A stretch of DNA of 64,000 bases from Vibrio sinaloensis (GCF_000808535.1 NZ_JWLV01000022.1:17597-81596), one strand, 5' to 3'. Positions 39,923-54,163 are shown, numbered from the stretch's first letter. The notes: generated by a model not told the origin, from the sequence alone. Made by a program: numbers and translations.

Positions 39923-40387
39923 TCCCCAATTCAGAGTCGTTTTTCGGCTCTGATTTCCTCTCTGTGAATAACTTCTCCCACCACTTTTCAGTTTACTTGG
40001 TCAAAAAGCAACCATCCGGCCTGTGGATAAACTAGATCAAATCCAGTGACTTTCCTATAGTTATCCCAATAACAACTCGGATCCTTTTTTACCCCTGTGT
40101 ATAACCATTAATTTTGATCTCAGGAAATCCTCGATCTGATCAAGGGCTGATCACAGATTACGATCCATAAAAGATCCATGATCTTGTTGATCATTTTTGA
40201 GTTATCCACAGAGATCGTCGATCCTAATAATAGATCTAATAAAAGATCATATATATAGATCTTATATATATAAGTCTTTCAAGCCTTTAAATGAAAAGTC
40301 TCAAAAGCGTTTCCACACTCTGTGAAAGAAGGTAGAATAACGCTCTTTTATCTTTCTATAGCTTGATTGAATACCTGAGGTCAGTTC
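39923..40387 (+). other. Origin of replication oriC of chromosome 1
   Basis: 465 bp between mioC and mnmG, the standard gammaproteobacterial location. DnaA boxes: TGTGAATAA (39963-39971), TGTGGATAA (40022-40030), TTATCCCAA (40061-40069, weak), TGTGTATAA (40096-40104) and TTATCCACA (40202-40210). About fifteen GATC sites lie between 40035 and 40262. The AT-rich unwinding region at about 40220-40275 contains GATC-started repeats and ATATATA runs. The pattern is that of a DnaA/Dam/SeqA-controlled origin. Confidence 0.92.
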
Positions 40388-42283
40388 ATGCTCTATCACG
40401 AAAACTTTGACGTCATTGTCGTTGGTGGCGGTCACGCAGGAACGGAAGCCGCATTAGCATCTGCACGGACAGGTCAAAAGACCCTTTTGCTTACTCACAA
40501 TATCGATACTTTGGGCCAAATGTCATGTAACCCAGCAATCGGTGGTATTGGTAAAGGTCACCTAGTCAAAGAAGTCGATGCAATGGGTGGATTAATGGCT
40601 CAGGCTATCGATCATGCGGGTATTCAATTTCGAACGCTCAATGCCTCTAAAGGCCCAGCTGTACGAGCGACTCGAGCGCAAGCAGACCGTGCTCTGTACA
40701 AAGCGTATGTTCGTGAAGCCCTTGAAAATGCTGACAACTTAACGCTTTTCCAACAGTCAGTGGATGACCTAATTGTGGAAAATGACACCGCTGTAGGTGT
40801 TGTAACCCAAATGGGGCTTAAGTTTCGAGCAAAAGCCGTGGTCCTTACCGTCGGCACCTTTTTAGGTGGCAAGATCCATATAGGTATGGAGAGCTCTTCA
40901 GGTGGTCGAGCTGGGGATCCACCTTCGATCGCGCTAGCTGATCGTCTCCGTGAGCTCCCATTCCGTGTTGATCGTCTTAAAACAGGGACACCTCCAAGGA
41001 TCGATGCTCGAAGTGTCGATTTCTCAGAGTTGGAAGTACAACACGGTGATAATCCAACACCAGTATTTTCATTCATGGGACAACGCACTCAGCATCCTCG
41101 TCAAATCCCATGTTTCATCACGCATACTAACGAAAGTACTCATGAAGTGATCCGCAACAACCTTGATCGCAGTCCAATGTACGCTGGGGTGATTGAAGGG
41201 ATTGGTCCTCGTTACTGTCCTTCGATCGAAGACAAAGTGATGCGTTTTGCTGACAAAAACAGCCACCAGATTTTCATTGAACCAGAAGGTTTAACGACTC
41301 ACGAACTCTATCCAAATGGTATTTCCACCAGCTTACCATTTGATGTTCAGGTTCAGATAGTGCGTTCGATGAAAGGGTTTGAAAACGCGCATATTGTTCG
41401 TCCTGGTTATGCGATTGAATACGATTTCTTTGACCCACGTGATTTGAAACAGACTTACGAAACCAAATTTATTAGCGGTCTGTTTTTTGCTGGCCAAATT
41501 AACGGCACAACGGGTTACGAAGAAGCGGCTGCACAGGGCTTGATGGCGGGCTTGAACGCAAGCTTACACAGCCAAGGTAAAGAAGGCTGGAGCCCACGTC
41601 GCGATCAAGCCTACATGGGCGTGCTAATTGATGATTTGTCTACCATGGGTACCAAAGAACCGTACCGCATGTTCACCTCTCGCGCTGAATACCGCCTCTT
41701 GTTGCGTGAAGATAACGCAGATTTGCGTTTGACAGAAAAAGCTCGCGAGCTAGGTTTGATTGATGATGCGCGTTGGGCACGTTTCAACGAAAAAATCGAC
41801 AACATGGAAAAAGAGCGTCAACGTCTGAAAGAAACGTGGATGAATCCTAAATCAGAAGGTATCGATGCCCTTAATGCGATTCTAAAATCGCCAATGTCTC
41901 GTGAAGCAAGTGGCGAAGATCTTCTGCGCCGTCCTGAGATGACTTATTCGCAGCTCACGGCTCTGGATCGTTTTGCTCCTGCACTTGAGGATCAACAAGC
42001 CGCTGAGCAAGTTGAAATCCAAGTGAAATACGAAGGTTACATTCAGCGACAGCAAGATGAGATCGAAAAATCTCTGCGTCATGAGAACACGAAACTACCT
42101 GTCGATATGGATTACTCCAAAGTTAGTGGTCTCTCCAATGAAGTAGTCGCAAAACTGACGGAAGCGAAACCTGAAAGTATCGGTATTGCTTCTCGTATTT
42201 CTGGTATTACACCAGCTGCGATTTCCATTTTGCTGGTTCACTTGAAAAAGCAAGGCATTTTAAAAAAAGGTGAGGTCGCGTAA
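40388..42283 (+). CDS. mnmG: tRNA uridine-5-carboxymethylaminomethyl modification enzyme MnmG (GidA)
   Basis: FAD-dependent partner of MnmE in U34 modification. 631 residues (E. coli 629). FAD-binding [12 protein letters not shown] from about residue 12; the GidA signatures [14 protein letters not shown] and [10 protein letters not shown] are present. The start codon lies at the edge of oriC, so its promoter overlaps the origin. Its stop overlaps the rsmG start (TAATG). Confidence 0.97.
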   Translation: MLYHENFDVIVVGGGHAGTEAALASARTGQKTLLLTHNIDTLGQMSCNPAIGGIGKGHLVKEVDAMGGLMAQAIDHAGIQFRTLNASKGPAVRATRAQADRALYKAYVREALENADNLTLFQQSVDDLIVENDTAVGVVTQMGLKFRAKAVVLTVGTFLGGKIHIGMESSSGGRAGDPPSIALADRLRELPFRVDRLKTGTPPRIDARSVDFSELEVQHGDNPTPVFSFMGQRTQHPRQIPCFITHTNESTHEVIRNNLDRSPMYAGVIEGIGPRYCPSIEDKVMRFADKNSHQIFIEPEGLTTHELYPNGISTSLPFDVQVQIVRSMKGFENAHIVRPGYAIEYDFFDPRDLKQTYETKFISGLFFAGQINGTTGYEEAAAQGLMAGLNASLHSQGKEGWSPRRDQAYMGVLIDDLSTMGTKEPYRMFTSRAEYRLLLREDNADLRLTEKARELGLIDDARWARFNEKIDNMEKERQRLKETWMNPKSEGIDALNAILKSPMSREASGEDLLRRPEMTYSQLTALDRFAPALEDQQAAEQVEIQVKYEGYIQRQQDEIEKSLRHENTKLPVDMDYSKVSGLSNEVVAKLTEAKPESIGIASRISGITPAAISILLVHLKKQGILKKGEVA

Positions 42284-42915
42284 TGAGCCAACTTCGTAAT
42301 AAGCTTGATGAACTCATCGCGCAAACTGACTTAGAAGTGTCTGAACTGCAACGTAACCAACTGGTTGGTTACGTTGAAATGCTCAATAAGTGGAACAAAG
42401 CGTACAACTTGACTTCGGTTCGTGATCCCGAAGAAATGCTAGTGAAACATATTCTTGATAGCATTATTGTTAGTACTCACTTACAAGGTGAGCGCTTTAT
42501 TGATGTAGGCACAGGTCCTGGACTTCCGGGAATTCCTCTGGCCATTATGTGTCCAGATAAACACTTTCACTTACTCGACAGCCTTGGCAAGCGTATCCGT
42601 TTTATCAAACAAGCACTCCATGAGCTGAAGATCGAAAATGTGATGCCGATTCAAAGTCGCGTCGAAGAGTTTCAACCAGAAGAAAAATTTGATGCCGTAC
42701 TGAGCCGTGCATTCGCATCTATGGTAGATATGGTAAGTTGGTGTCACCACCTTCCAAAAGCCGAGACAGGGCTATTTTTGGCACTGAAGGGGCAATTACC
42801 ACAGGGTGAGATTGATGAACTTCCTGAGTGGTGTTGTGTGACCGACATCAAAGCTTTGAATGTTCCTCAATTGGAAGGTGAGCGTCATCTAGTAATCTTA
42901 TCGCGCAAGGAATAA
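42283..42915 (+). CDS. rsmG: 16S rRNA m7G527 methyltransferase RsmG (GidB)
   Basis: SAM-dependent methyltransferase for G527 of 16S rRNA; loss gives low-level streptomycin resistance. 210 residues with the SAM-binding motif [16 protein letters not shown]. The ATG shares one base with the mnmG stop, giving translational coupling. Followed after 14 bp by parA. Confidence 0.96.
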   Translation: MSQLRNKLDELIAQTDLEVSELQRNQLVGYVEMLNKWNKAYNLTSVRDPEEMLVKHILDSIIVSTHLQGERFIDVGTGPGLPGIPLAIMCPDKHFHLLDSLGKRIRFIKQALHELKIENVMPIQSRVEEFQPEEKFDAVLSRAFASMVDMVSWCHHLPKAETGLFLALKGQLPQGEIDELPEWCCVTDIKALNVPQLEGERHLVILSRKE

Positions 42916-42929
42916 TAGCGAGGTCCATT

Positions 42930-43703
42930 GTGGGTAAAATCGTAGCGATCGCCAACCAGAAAGGTGGAGTTGGTAAAACAACAACCTGTATCAACTTAGC
43001 GGCCTCTATGGCTGCGACTAAGCGTAAAGTCTTGGTGATTGATCTTGATCCACAAGGGAACGCAACCATGGCCAGTGGCGTTGACAAGTATCAAGTTGAT
43101 GCGACTGCCTATGAACTTCTCGTCGAAGATGTACCGTTTTCTGAAGTGGTCTGTACGAACACATCAGGAAACTATGATTTGATTGCCGCGAACGGAGATG
43201 TGACGGCGGCTGAAATCAAGCTAATGGAAGTCTTCGCTCGAGAGGTACGCCTGAAGCACGCTCTTGCGTCAGTTCGCGATAACTATGATTTCATCTTTAT
43301 CGATTGTCCTCCCTCTCTAAACCTTCTTACAATCAATGCCATGGCCGCAGCGGATTCGGTCTTGGTTCCTATGCAGTGTGAGTACTTTGCATTAGAAGGT
43401 TTAACGGCGTTAATGGACACAATCAGTAAACTTGCGGCCGTGGTGAATGAGAACCTAAAGATTGAAGGGTTGCTGCGCACCATGTATGACCCTCGCAATC
43501 GGCTCTCGAATGAAGTGTCCGATCAACTGAAGAAGCACTTTGGCAACAAGGTGTACCGCACTGTTATTCCTCGTAATGTTCGTTTGGCTGAAGCGCCAAG
43601 CCATGGCAAACCAGCCATGTACTACGACAAATACTCTGCAGGCGCAAAAGCCTATCTCGCGCTTGCTGGCGAAATGCTTCGCCGTGAAGAAGTACCTGCA
43701 TAA
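42930..43703 (+). CDS. parA: Chromosome partitioning ATPase ParA (ParA1)
   Basis: Walker-type ATPase that moves the ParB-parS complex of chromosome 1 to the new pole in Vibrio. 257 residues with deviant Walker A KGGVGKTT from residue 11, Walker A' VIDLDPQGNAT and Walker B FIDCPPSL. GTG start at 42930 (MGKIVAIANQ). No N-terminal HTH domain, as typical of chromosomal ParA. In one cluster with mnmG, rsmG and parB. Confidence 0.96.
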   Translation: MGKIVAIANQKGGVGKTTTCINLAASMAATKRKVLVIDLDPQGNATMASGVDKYQVDATAYELLVEDVPFSEVVCTNTSGNYDLIAANGDVTAAEIKLMEVFAREVRLKHALASVRDNYDFIFIDCPPSLNLLTINAMAAADSVLVPMQCEYFALEGLTALMDTISKLAAVVNENLKIEGLLRTMYDPRNRLSNEVSDQLKKHFGNKVYRTVIPRNVRLAEAPSHGKPAMYYDKYSAGAKAYLALAGEMLRREEVPA

Positions 43704-43726
43704 ACCAACCAAAGGAACTCCGTCTC

Positions 43727-44608
43727 ATGTCTAAACGTGGTTTGGGTAAAGGGCTTGATGCTCTGCTTTCGACTAGTTCGCTAGCGCGTGAAAAACAGCA
43801 AAATGCGCTCCAGAGTCAACAGCTCTCATCTGAAGGTGAATTGACCGACTTAAGCATCAACAGTCTTAAGCCTGGCGTTTATCAACCACGCAAAGATATG
43901 TCACCTGAGGCACTAGAGGAGTTGGCAGCGTCGATTGAATCCCAAGGCATTATCCAGCCGATTGTCGTTCGTCAGGTTGAACACGACAAATTTGAGATTA
44001 TCGCGGGTGAACGGCGCTGGCGTGCGGCGCGGAAAGCGGGTCTAAAACAAGTGCCTTGTGTGATCAAAAATGTGGAAGATCGCGCGGCGATCGCGATGGC
44101 ATTGATCGAAAACATTCAACGCGAAGATCTCAACGTGATTGAAGAGGCGGTAGCGCTTGAGCGTTTGCAAACAGAGTTTTCACTGACTCATCAGCAGGTC
44201 GCAGATGTAATTGGTAAGTCTCGAGCGGCTGTCAGCAACATATTACGTCTTAACCAGTTAGAAAATGACGTAAAAGGTTTGGTTTCAGACAATTTGCTCG
44301 ATATGGGGCATGCTCGAGCACTGCTAGCTCTTGAGGGCGAACAACAAATCGAAGTTGCCCAGCAAGTGGCCAAGAAGCAATTAACGGTTCGTCAAACGGA
44401 ACAACTTGTAAAAAAATGTCTGCAACCGGTGGTTGAAGATAAAAATGCTCCTCAAGATGTGGAGATACAAGAATTGTCACAAAAATTGAGTGCAATGCTC
44501 GGGGGTAAAGTTGCTATTGTCCGAAACCCTAGCGGAAAGTCGAAAGTGACGATTAGTCTTGATGAGCCTCACAAATTAGAGCAACTGATTGCCAAGCTAG
44601 AGAGCTAA
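43727..44608 (+). CDS. parB: Chromosome partitioning protein ParB (ParB1)
   Basis: CTP-dependent DNA clamp that loads at parS and spreads. 293 residues: opening MSKRGLGKGLDALLS (ParA contact), CTP-binding/ParB core including GERRWRAARKAG and ENIQREDLNVIEEA, HTH (SLTHQQVADVIGKSRAAVSN), C-terminal dimer domain. It lies 23 bp after parA. The next gene belongs to the atp operon, and an FNR-type dyad begins nine bases after the parB stop. Confidence 0.96.
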   Translation: MSKRGLGKGLDALLSTSSLAREKQQNALQSQQLSSEGELTDLSINSLKPGVYQPRKDMSPEALEELAASIESQGIIQPIVVRQVEHDKFEIIAGERRWRAARKAGLKQVPCVIKNVEDRAAIAMALIENIQREDLNVIEEAVALERLQTEFSLTHQQVADVIGKSRAAVSNILRLNQLENDVKGLVSDNLLDMGHARALLALEGEQQIEVAQQVAKKQLTVRQTEQLVKKCLQPVVEDKNAPQDVEIQELSQKLSAMLGGKVAIVRNPSGKSKVTISLDEPHKLEQLIAKLES

Positions 44609-44617
44609 ATGAGATAA

Positions 44618-44631
44618 TTGATCTCAATCAA
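44618..44631. promoter_or_regulatory. Perfect FNR-type dyad upstream of the atp operon
   Basis: TTGAT-CTCA-ATCAA matches the FNR consensus TTGATNNNNATCAA at all ten defined bases, and the dyad extends to 9-bp arms (44614-44635). Its centre is about 115 bp before the expected atp start point. It could alternatively be a weak AT-rich stem ending parB transcription. Confidence 0.6.
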
Positions 44632-44705
44632 TTATGTAAAAAACTATTTTTTGTGCGAAAGTTGTCGGTTTGTAAACAAAAATGTAACTTTTTGCGGGCT
44701 TTTAA

Positions 44706-44733
44706 TTGCATTAAGGCACACTGACCGTATAAT
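44706..44733 (+). promoter_or_regulatory. Promoter of the atp operon
   Basis: TTGCAT (44706-44711), 16-bp spacer, TATAAT (44728-44733), about 65 bp before atpI. Confidence 0.7.
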
Positions 44734-44797
44734 TTTTGCCAATTTCCCAGCACAGAGTGAAGTCGTGCAAAGTGGATATTATTAGAGGTACGAATAC

Positions 44798-45187
44798 ATG
44801 GTGGCTGCGTTAGCTAGACCAGGACGAGAGCTTGCTAAGCGATTGTTGTTGATCGAAATGGGCGCGGTTACGTTAGTGGCAGCAGGAATGGCGATTGCTG
44901 TAAATACTGAATGGGGAGTTTCAGCGCTAATTGGTGGTGGCATTTTTGTTATCGCTAATGCTGTATTTGCCTTGTGTGCTTTTCTCTTTGTAGGGGCTCG
45001 TGCTGCCAAAATGGTCGCTGCGTCTTTCTACACAGGGGAAGCACTAAAGATTCTCATCACAGTGGCACTCTTTTCCGTTGCTTACATGTATATGCAGGTG
45101 GAACTCGTTCCCCTGAAACTAACCTATTTGCTGGTACTTGGGATTAACATCTTTGCGCCAGCGCTATTCATTAACAACAAAAAATAG
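44798..45187 (+). CDS. atpI: F1Fo ATP synthase assembly subunit I
   Basis: 129-residue inner-membrane protein with four predicted helices, thought to help assemble the c-ring or supply Mg2+. It is poorly conserved, and is identified mainly by place, size and hydrophobicity pattern at the head of the atp operon. Ends nine bases before atpB. Confidence 0.9.
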   Translation: MVAALARPGRELAKRLLLIEMGAVTLVAAGMAIAVNTEWGVSALIGGGIFVIANAVFALCAFLFVGARAAKMVAASFYTGEALKILITVALFSVAYMYMQVELVPLKLTYLLVLGINIFAPALFINNKK

Positions 45188-45192
45188 GATGA

Positions 45193-46008
<816 letters not shown>

Positions 46009-46027
46009 TTTTTTAAACTCTTATTAG

Positions 46028-46309
<282 letters not shown>

Positions 46310-46381
46310 TCTTTGCTTTTCAAAGGCAAGCATCGGTTTGTCATTGATTAACACTAAGTCCAATAAAGAGGGGTAGCTGTT

Positions 46382-46852
46382 GTGAATATGAACGCAACTC
46401 TGCTAGGTCAAGCAATCTCGTTCGCAATGTTTGTGTGGTTCTGCATGAAATATGTATGGCCGCCAATCATGAACGCTATTGAAGAACGTCAGAAAAAAAT
46501 CGCTGATGGCCTTCAAGCGGCAGAACGAGCTGAGAAAGACTTGAATCTAGCTCAAGCTAATGCTTCTTCTCAAATGAAAGAAGCGAAGCGCACAGCAACT
46601 GAGGTCATTGAGCAAGCGAACAAGCGTAAGACTCAAATTCTAGACGAAGCTCGCGAGGAAGCTCAGGCAGAACGCCAGAAAATCCTTGCTCAAGCGGAAG
46701 CTGAAATTGAAGCTGAACGCAACCGTGCGCGCGATGAACTGCGCAAACAAGTTGCAACTCTGGCTTTAGCTGGTGCTGAGAAAATCCTTGAGCGTTCAAT
46801 CGATAAAGATGCGCACAAAGATCTTCTCGACAACATTACTGCAAAACTTTAA
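46382..46852 (+). CDS. atpF: ATP synthase Fo subunit b
   Basis: Peripheral stalk subunit: one N-terminal membrane helix (about 8-27) and a long coiled coil rich in Ala, Glu, Lys and Gln that binds delta. 156 residues with a GTG start ([10 protein letters not shown]), the E. coli length; an ATG two codons later is the alternative. Confidence 0.95.
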   Translation: MNMNATLLGQAISFAMFVWFCMKYVWPPIMNAIEERQKKIADGLQAAERAEKDLNLAQANASSQMKEAKRTATEVIEQANKRKTQILDEAREEAQAERQKILAQAEAEIEAERNRARDELRKQVATLALAGAEKILERSIDKDAHKDLLDNITAKL

Positions 46853-46866
46853 GTCTGGGGGCGCAC

Positions 46867-47400
46867 ATGGCTGATATGACTACTATCGCACGCCCCTATG
46901 CTAAAGCAGCATTCGACTTTGCTGTTGAAAAAGACCAACTAGACCAATGGGGTCAAATGTTGTCTTTTGCAGCGGAAGTTGCCAATAACGAACAAATTCA
47001 TGAGCTGTTAACCAGCTCAATGTCTGCAGACAAACTTGCAGAAGTATTTGTTGCGGTATGTGGCGAACAAGTTGATGAGTTTGGTCAAAACCTGATTAAG
47101 GTGATGGCTGAGAATGGTCGATTACAGGCCCTTCCTGATGTATGCGCTGAGTTCTTGTTACTTAAGCAAGAACACGAGAAAGAAATCACCGTTGAAGTGA
47201 CTTCAGCAACAGAGCTTTCTGACCAGCAAAAAGCAGACATCAGCAGCAAACTTGAAACGCGTCTTGAACGCAAAGTCCAGCTGAATTGCAGCGTAGATGA
47301 GGCCCTACTTGGTGGGGTTATTATTAGAGCCGGAGACTTAGTCATCGATAACTCAGCACGTGGCCGTTTAAGCCGCCTGAGCGATGCATTGCAGTCTTAA
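46867..47400 (+). CDS. atpH: ATP synthase F1 subunit delta
   Basis: 177-residue soluble subunit that joins the b stalk to the top of F1. Opening [19 protein letters not shown] and C-terminal [20 protein letters not shown] are family features. GGGGG precedes the ATG. It ends 13 bp before atpA. Confidence 0.96.
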   Translation: MADMTTIARPYAKAAFDFAVEKDQLDQWGQMLSFAAEVANNEQIHELLTSSMSADKLAEVFVAVCGEQVDEFGQNLIKVMAENGRLQALPDVCAEFLLLKQEHEKEITVEVTSATELSDQQKADISSKLETRLERKVQLNCSVDEALLGGVIIRAGDLVIDNSARGRLSRLSDALQS

Positions 47401-47413
47401 TGGGGATTGGAGC

Positions 47414-48955
47414 ATGCAACTTAATTCCACGGAAATTAGCGATCTAATCAAACAACGTATCGAATCTTTCGAAGTTGTTAGTGAAGCTCGCAACGAAGGT
47501 ACTATCGTATCGGTAAGCGACGGTATCATTCGCATTCACGGCCTAGCGGACGTGATGCAAGGTGAAATGATTGAATTACCGGGTGGCCGTTATGCACTAG
47601 CACTTAACCTTGAGCGTGACTCGGTTGGTGCGGTTGTAATGGGCCCATATGCTGACCTTAAGGAAGGCATGAAAGTTACAGGTACTGGTCGTATTCTTGA
47701 AGTACCAGTTGGTCCTGAATTGCTTGGTCGTGTTGTAAACACGCTAGGTGAGCCAATTGATGGTAAAGGCCCAATCGAAGCGAAACTGTCTTCGCCTGTA
47801 GAAGTGATTGCACCAGGTGTAATCGACCGTAAATCGGTTGATCAACCTGTTCAAACGGGTTACAAATCTGTTGACTCAATGATCCCAATCGGTCGTGGTC
47901 AGCGTGAGCTTGTAATCGGTGACCGTCAGACTGGTAAAACAGCAATGGCGATCGATGCAATCATCAACCAGAAAAACTCTGGTATTTTCTCAATCTACGT
48001 AGCTATCGGTCAGAAAGCATCGACTATCGCTAACGTAGTTCGCAAACTAGAAGAGCACGGCGCGCTAGCAAACACTATCGTTGTTGTTGCATCTGCTTCT
48101 GAATCTGCAGCGCTACAATACCTAGCGCCATACGCAGGTTGTGCGATGGGTGAATACTTCCGTGATCGCGGCGAAGACGCACTGATTGTTTATGATGATC
48201 TATCTAAGCAAGCGGTAGCTTACCGTCAGATCTCTCTACTACTAAAACGCCCACCAGGTCGTGAAGCATTCCCAGGTGACGTTTTCTACCTCCACTCACG
48301 TCTACTAGAGCGTGCAGCTCGTGTAAGCGAAGAATACGTAGAAAAGTTCACTAACGGTGAAGTGAAAGGTAAGACAGGTTCTTTAACTGCACTACCTATC
48401 ATTGAAACTCAAGCTGGTGACGTTTCAGCATTCGTACCGACAAACGTAATCTCGATTACTGACGGTCAGATCTTCCTACAGACTGAGCTATTCAACGCGG
48501 GTGTTCGCCCAGCGGTTGACCCAGGTATCTCAGTATCTCGTGTTGGTGGTTCTGCACAGACGAAAATCATCAAGAAGCTATCAGGCGGTATCCGTACAGC
48601 ACTAGCTCAGTACCGTGAACTTGCGGCATTCGCACAGTTCTCATCTGACCTTGATGAAGCGACAAAGAAACAGCTAGACCACGGTCAGAAAGTTACAGAA
48701 CTAATGAAGCAGAAGCAGTACGCTCCTATGTCTGTATTTGACCAAGCGCTAGTAATCTTTGCGGCAGAGCGCGGCTACCTAGCAGATGTTGAACTAAGCA
48801 AACTGCTAGATTTCGAAGCGGCTCTACTATCGTTCGCTCGCGGTCAATACGCTGAATTTGCAGCTGAGATCGACAAGACGGGTGCATACAACGATGAAGT
48901 TGAAGCGCAGCTTAAGAAGCTGACTGACGACTTCGTAGCAACCCAAACTTGGTAA
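47414..48955 (+). CDS. atpA: ATP synthase F1 subunit alpha
   Basis: Non-catalytic nucleotide-binding subunit of the alpha3beta3 head. 513 residues (E. coli 513). P-loop GDRQTGKTA; signature [14 protein letters not shown]. The start at 47414 ([16 protein letters not shown]) is preceded by TTGGAG; an upstream in-frame ATG inside atpH is rejected. Confidence 0.98.
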   Translation: MQLNSTEISDLIKQRIESFEVVSEARNEGTIVSVSDGIIRIHGLADVMQGEMIELPGGRYALALNLERDSVGAVVMGPYADLKEGMKVTGTGRILEVPVGPELLGRVVNTLGEPIDGKGPIEAKLSSPVEVIAPGVIDRKSVDQPVQTGYKSVDSMIPIGRGQRELVIGDRQTGKTAMAIDAIINQKNSGIFSIYVAIGQKASTIANVVRKLEEHGALANTIVVVASASESAALQYLAPYAGCAMGEYFRDRGEDALIVYDDLSKQAVAYRQISLLLKRPPGREAFPGDVFYLHSRLLERAARVSEEYVEKFTNGEVKGKTGSLTALPIIETQAGDVSAFVPTNVISITDGQIFLQTELFNAGVRPAVDPGISVSRVGGSAQTKIIKKLSGGIRTALAQYRELAAFAQFSSDLDEATKKQLDHGQKVTELMKQKQYAPMSVFDQALVIFAAERGYLADVELSKLLDFEAALLSFARGQYAEFAAEIDKTGAYNDEVEAQLKKLTDDFVATQTW

Positions 48956-48997
48956 TAGGTCGGTGGCAGTAATGCCACCAACTAATGGAGAGTAACG

Positions 48998-51303
<2,306 letters not shown>

Positions 51304-51321
51304 GGCTAACTAGGAGGCGAT

Positions 51322-51744
51322 ATGGCAGCAATAACCTTTCACCTAGACGTAGTAAGCGCTGAGAAGAAAATCTTCTCTGGTCGTGTTGAAACGTTTCAGG
51401 TGACCGGTAGCGAAGGTGAACTTGGTATTTTCCATGGGCACACTCCGCTGCTAACCGCTATCACGCCTGGAATGGTGCGACTTGTTAAGCAGCACGGCCA
51501 CGAGGAATTTATTTATGTTTCTGGTGGTATGGTAGAAGTTCAACCTGGTACAGCGACTGTACTGGCTGATACAGCTATCCGTGGTGAAGAACTGGACGCA
51601 GCTAAGGCTGAAGAAGCTAAGCGTTGTGCTCAAGAAGCAATTCAAAACCAGCACGGTGATATGGACTTCGCTCAAGCGGCTAGTGAACTGGCTAAAGCCA
51701 TTGCTCAGCTACGAGTAATCGAGCTGACGAAACAGCGTCGTTAA
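51322..51744 (+). CDS. atpC: ATP synthase F1 subunit epsilon
   Basis: 140-residue rotor subunit that couples gamma to the c-ring and inhibits ATP hydrolysis through its C-terminal helices. Opening [20 protein letters not shown] and the [17 protein letters not shown] block identify it. AGGAGG precedes the ATG. Last gene of atpIBEFHAGDC. Confidence 0.97.
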   Translation: MAAITFHLDVVSAEKKIFSGRVETFQVTGSEGELGIFHGHTPLLTAITPGMVRLVKQHGHEEFIYVSGGMVEVQPGTATVLADTAIRGEELDAAKAEEAKRCAQEAIQNQHGDMDFAQAASELAKAIAQLRVIELTKQRR

Positions 51745-51769
51745 GCAACGGTGTTGTTTTAAAAGTGAT

Positions 51770-51796
51770 AAAGGCGGTCAATTGACCGCCTTTTTG
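51770..51796 (+). terminator. Terminator of the atp operon
   Basis: AAAGGCGGTCA-AT-TGACCGCCTTT followed by TT and a T-rich tail. Confidence 0.9.
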
Positions 51797-51895
51797 CTTA
51801 TTTTTTATTAGAAATTTTTCCTGATCAATTAACTAATTAACGATTAGTGTCTAAAATACCTCTCAATTTTAATACAACGTCATACAGGTCCATTC

Positions 51896-53257
51896 ATGAA
51901 ATTTAGCGCGGTGATTCTCGCAGCGGGTAAAGGTACTCGCATGTACTCTAACAAGCCTAAGGTGCTCCACACGTTGGCAGGCAAACCTATGGTCAAACAT
52001 GTGATTGATACTTGTAATAACCTCGGAGCGCAGAATATTCATTTGGTTTATGGACACGGCGGTGATCAAATGCAAACAGAGCTCGCGCAAGAGAATGTGA
52101 ACTGGGTACTTCAGGCGGATCAATTGGGTACAGGTCATGCAGTGGATCAAGCTTCTCCTCAGTTTGAAGATGATGAAAAGATCTTAGTGCTTTATGGTGA
52201 TGTACCACTGATCTCGGAAGAAACGATCGAAGGTTTGCTGGATGCGCAGCCTACAGGTGGTATTGCACTGCTGACTGTCGTCCTTGATAACCCAATGGGC
52301 TATGGTCGTATCGTTCGTCGCAATGGTCCTGTTGTTGCTATCGTCGAGCAAAAAGATGCAACCGATGAACAGAAGTTGATCAAAGAAATCAATACTGGCG
52401 TCATGGTAGCAACTGGCGGCGATCTTAAGCGTTGGTTATCGGGTCTTAATAATGAAAATGCACAGGGTGAATACTACCTAACGGATGTCATTGCGACTGC
52501 ACACGACGAGGGTCGAGCGGTAGAGGCGGTACACCCTGTTAACCCAATCGAAGTGGAAGGTGTGAACGACCGAGCTCAGTTGGCACGTCTTGAGCGCGCA
52601 TTTCAGTCAATGCAGGCAAAAAAACTGCTTGAGCAGGGGGTAATGTTGCGCGACCCAGCACGTTTTGATCTACGTGGTGAGCTTCAATGTGGTATGGATT
52701 GTGAAATTGATGCCAACGTTATCATCGAAGGTAACGTATCTCTGGGTGACAATGTCGTAATCGGCACGGGTTGTGTTTTGAAAGATTGTGAAATCGACGA
52801 CAACACGGTTATTCGCCCATACAGTGTAATCGAAGGTGCTACTGTTGGCGAAGAATGTACAGTGGGGCCATTCACTCGCCTGCGTCCTGGCGCGGAGATG
52901 CGTAACGACTCTCACGTCGGTAACTTCGTTGAAGTGAAGAATGCACGCATTGGTGAAGGCTCGAAAGCTAATCACTTAACTTACTTAGGTGATGCAGAGA
53001 TCGGCCAGCGTACGAATATCGGTGCAGGTACTATTACGTGCAACTACGATGGTGCAAACAAGTTTAAGACTGTGATCGGTAACGATGTGTTTATTGGCTC
53101 TGACAGCCAGCTTGTTGCGCCAGTGACTATTGCTGATGGCGCAACGATTGGGGCAGGCACGACGCTGACCAAAGATGTCGCTGAGGGTGAACTGGTCATT
53201 ACTCGTGCGAAAGAGCGTAAGATTACCGGTTGGCAGCGTCCTGTAAAAAAGAAGTAA
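51896..53257 (+). CDS. glmU: Bifunctional GlmU: GlcNAc-1-P uridyltransferase / GlcN-1-P acetyltransferase
   Basis: Makes UDP-GlcNAc for peptidoglycan and lipopolysaccharide. 453 residues: N-terminal pyrophosphorylase domain with LAAGKGTRM and K25 (SNKPKVLH), C-terminal left-handed beta-helix of hexapeptide repeats (about 250-440) carrying acetyl-CoA binding. Monocistronic here with a terminator on each side; glmS, which follows glmU in enterics, is not adjacent. Confidence 0.97.
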   Translation: MKFSAVILAAGKGTRMYSNKPKVLHTLAGKPMVKHVIDTCNNLGAQNIHLVYGHGGDQMQTELAQENVNWVLQADQLGTGHAVDQASPQFEDDEKILVLYGDVPLISEETIEGLLDAQPTGGIALLTVVLDNPMGYGRIVRRNGPVVAIVEQKDATDEQKLIKEINTGVMVATGGDLKRWLSGLNNENAQGEYYLTDVIATAHDEGRAVEAVHPVNPIEVEGVNDRAQLARLERAFQSMQAKKLLEQGVMLRDPARFDLRGELQCGMDCEIDANVIIEGNVSLGDNVVIGTGCVLKDCEIDDNTVIRPYSVIEGATVGEECTVGPFTRLRPGAEMRNDSHVGNFVEVKNARIGEGSKANHLTYLGDAEIGQRTNIGAGTITCNYDGANKFKTVIGNDVFIGSDSQLVAPVTIADGATIGAGTTLTKDVAEGELVITRAKERKITGWQRPVKKK

Positions 53258-53286
53258 GCACTAACAAGCTTTAAGTCATTTTTTCT

Positions 53287-53313
53287 AAGCCGCTCTTTAT
53301 GAGCGGCTTTATT
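53287..53313. terminator. Terminator between glmU and the permease gene
   Basis: AAGCCGCTC-TTTAT-GAGCGGCTT followed by TATT; convergent genes share it. Confidence 0.82.
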
Positions 53314-53320
53314 ATGAGGG

Positions 53321-54061
53321 TTAATGGCTGGGAATAGCGATACGTTTTTCTAGCCAGCGAACAGCCTGAGAAACCAGCAAGATTAAGACTAAATATTCCA
53401 GAACTAAGAAGGTGTATATTTCTAGAGGTAAGTACTCATTAACTACTAGTTCATTGGCACGTCGAGTCAAGTCACTTAAACCAATCACACTGACTAATGA
53501 ACTCATTTTAAGAATATAGACAAACTGGTTACCAAGCGGCGGTAAGATCTGCCTAAACGCTTGGGGTAGAATCACCAAGCGCATTTTCTGCCAATAACTC
53601 AGCCCCAACGACTCCGCTGCTTCATGCTGACCACGACTTATCGCTTGGATCCCTCCTCGAAAGACCTCGGCCATAAAAGCACTTTCGGCGACGGTTAGAG
53701 CAATAACCCCCGCCCAGAAGTGATCCAAAGACACATCCAGCAACGTCGGCATTCCATAATAGACCCACAGCAATAGTACTAAGACGGGTATCGAGCGAAT
53801 GATCTCCACATAGAGGCGATTTATCCCCTTTAGGATAGGTGAGTTGGAAAGTGCAGGGAGTGCGACGAGCAAACCGATAGTCATGGCAAACAACATGCTA
53901 AGAAGAGAAACTTGAATCGTGTCGTTGAACCCAGCAATCAGAAAGCGGATGTTAGTGAGTCCTTGCTCGGTTGAAGGATCCAGCACATACCAACCCCACT
54001 GATAATCCGAGCAACCAGTCAGTAAAAATGGGAAAAACAGCCACAGAGTTCGATTATTCAA
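53321..54061 (-). CDS. Amino acid ABC transporter permease with N-terminal lipobox
   Basis: 246-residue HisMQ/GlnP-type permease with an EAA loop (HEAAESLGLSYWQKMRLVILPQ) and about five helices. Unusual: the N-terminus (WLFFPFLLTGCSDYQWGWYV) ends in a lipobox LLTGC at Cys17, followed by a short periplasmic stretch before the first transport helix. It is head-to-head with the PheC-like binding protein gene, 102 bp apart. No ATPase gene is adjacent, so it must share one encoded elsewhere. Confidence 0.85.
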   Translation of the reverse strand: MNNRTLWLFFPFLLTGCSDYQWGWYVLDPSTEQGLTNIRFLIAGFNDTIQVSLLSMLFAMTIGLLVALPALSNSPILKGINRLYVEIIRSIPVLVLLLWVYYGMPTLLDVSLDHFWAGVIALTVAESAFMAEVFRGGIQAISRGQHEAAESLGLSYWQKMRLVILPQAFRQILPPLGNQFVYILKMSSLVSVIGLSDLTRRANELVVNEYLPLEIYTFLVLEYLVLILLVSQAVRWLEKRIAIPSH

Positions 54062-54163
54062 TCTTCATTTCCTAACTTGACTAATAAATGCCGCTTGTTA
54101 CTGCTATGTTATCAAGAGTGTTTTTATAAATCTCGAATCAAAATAAATATATAAGGAAATAGA

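Noticed and set aside
44614..44635. AT-rich palindrome as a standard terminator of parB
   Set aside because: The stem has only two G-C pairs and no immediate T-run; a protein-binding dyad explains it better, though it cannot be excluded as a weak stop.
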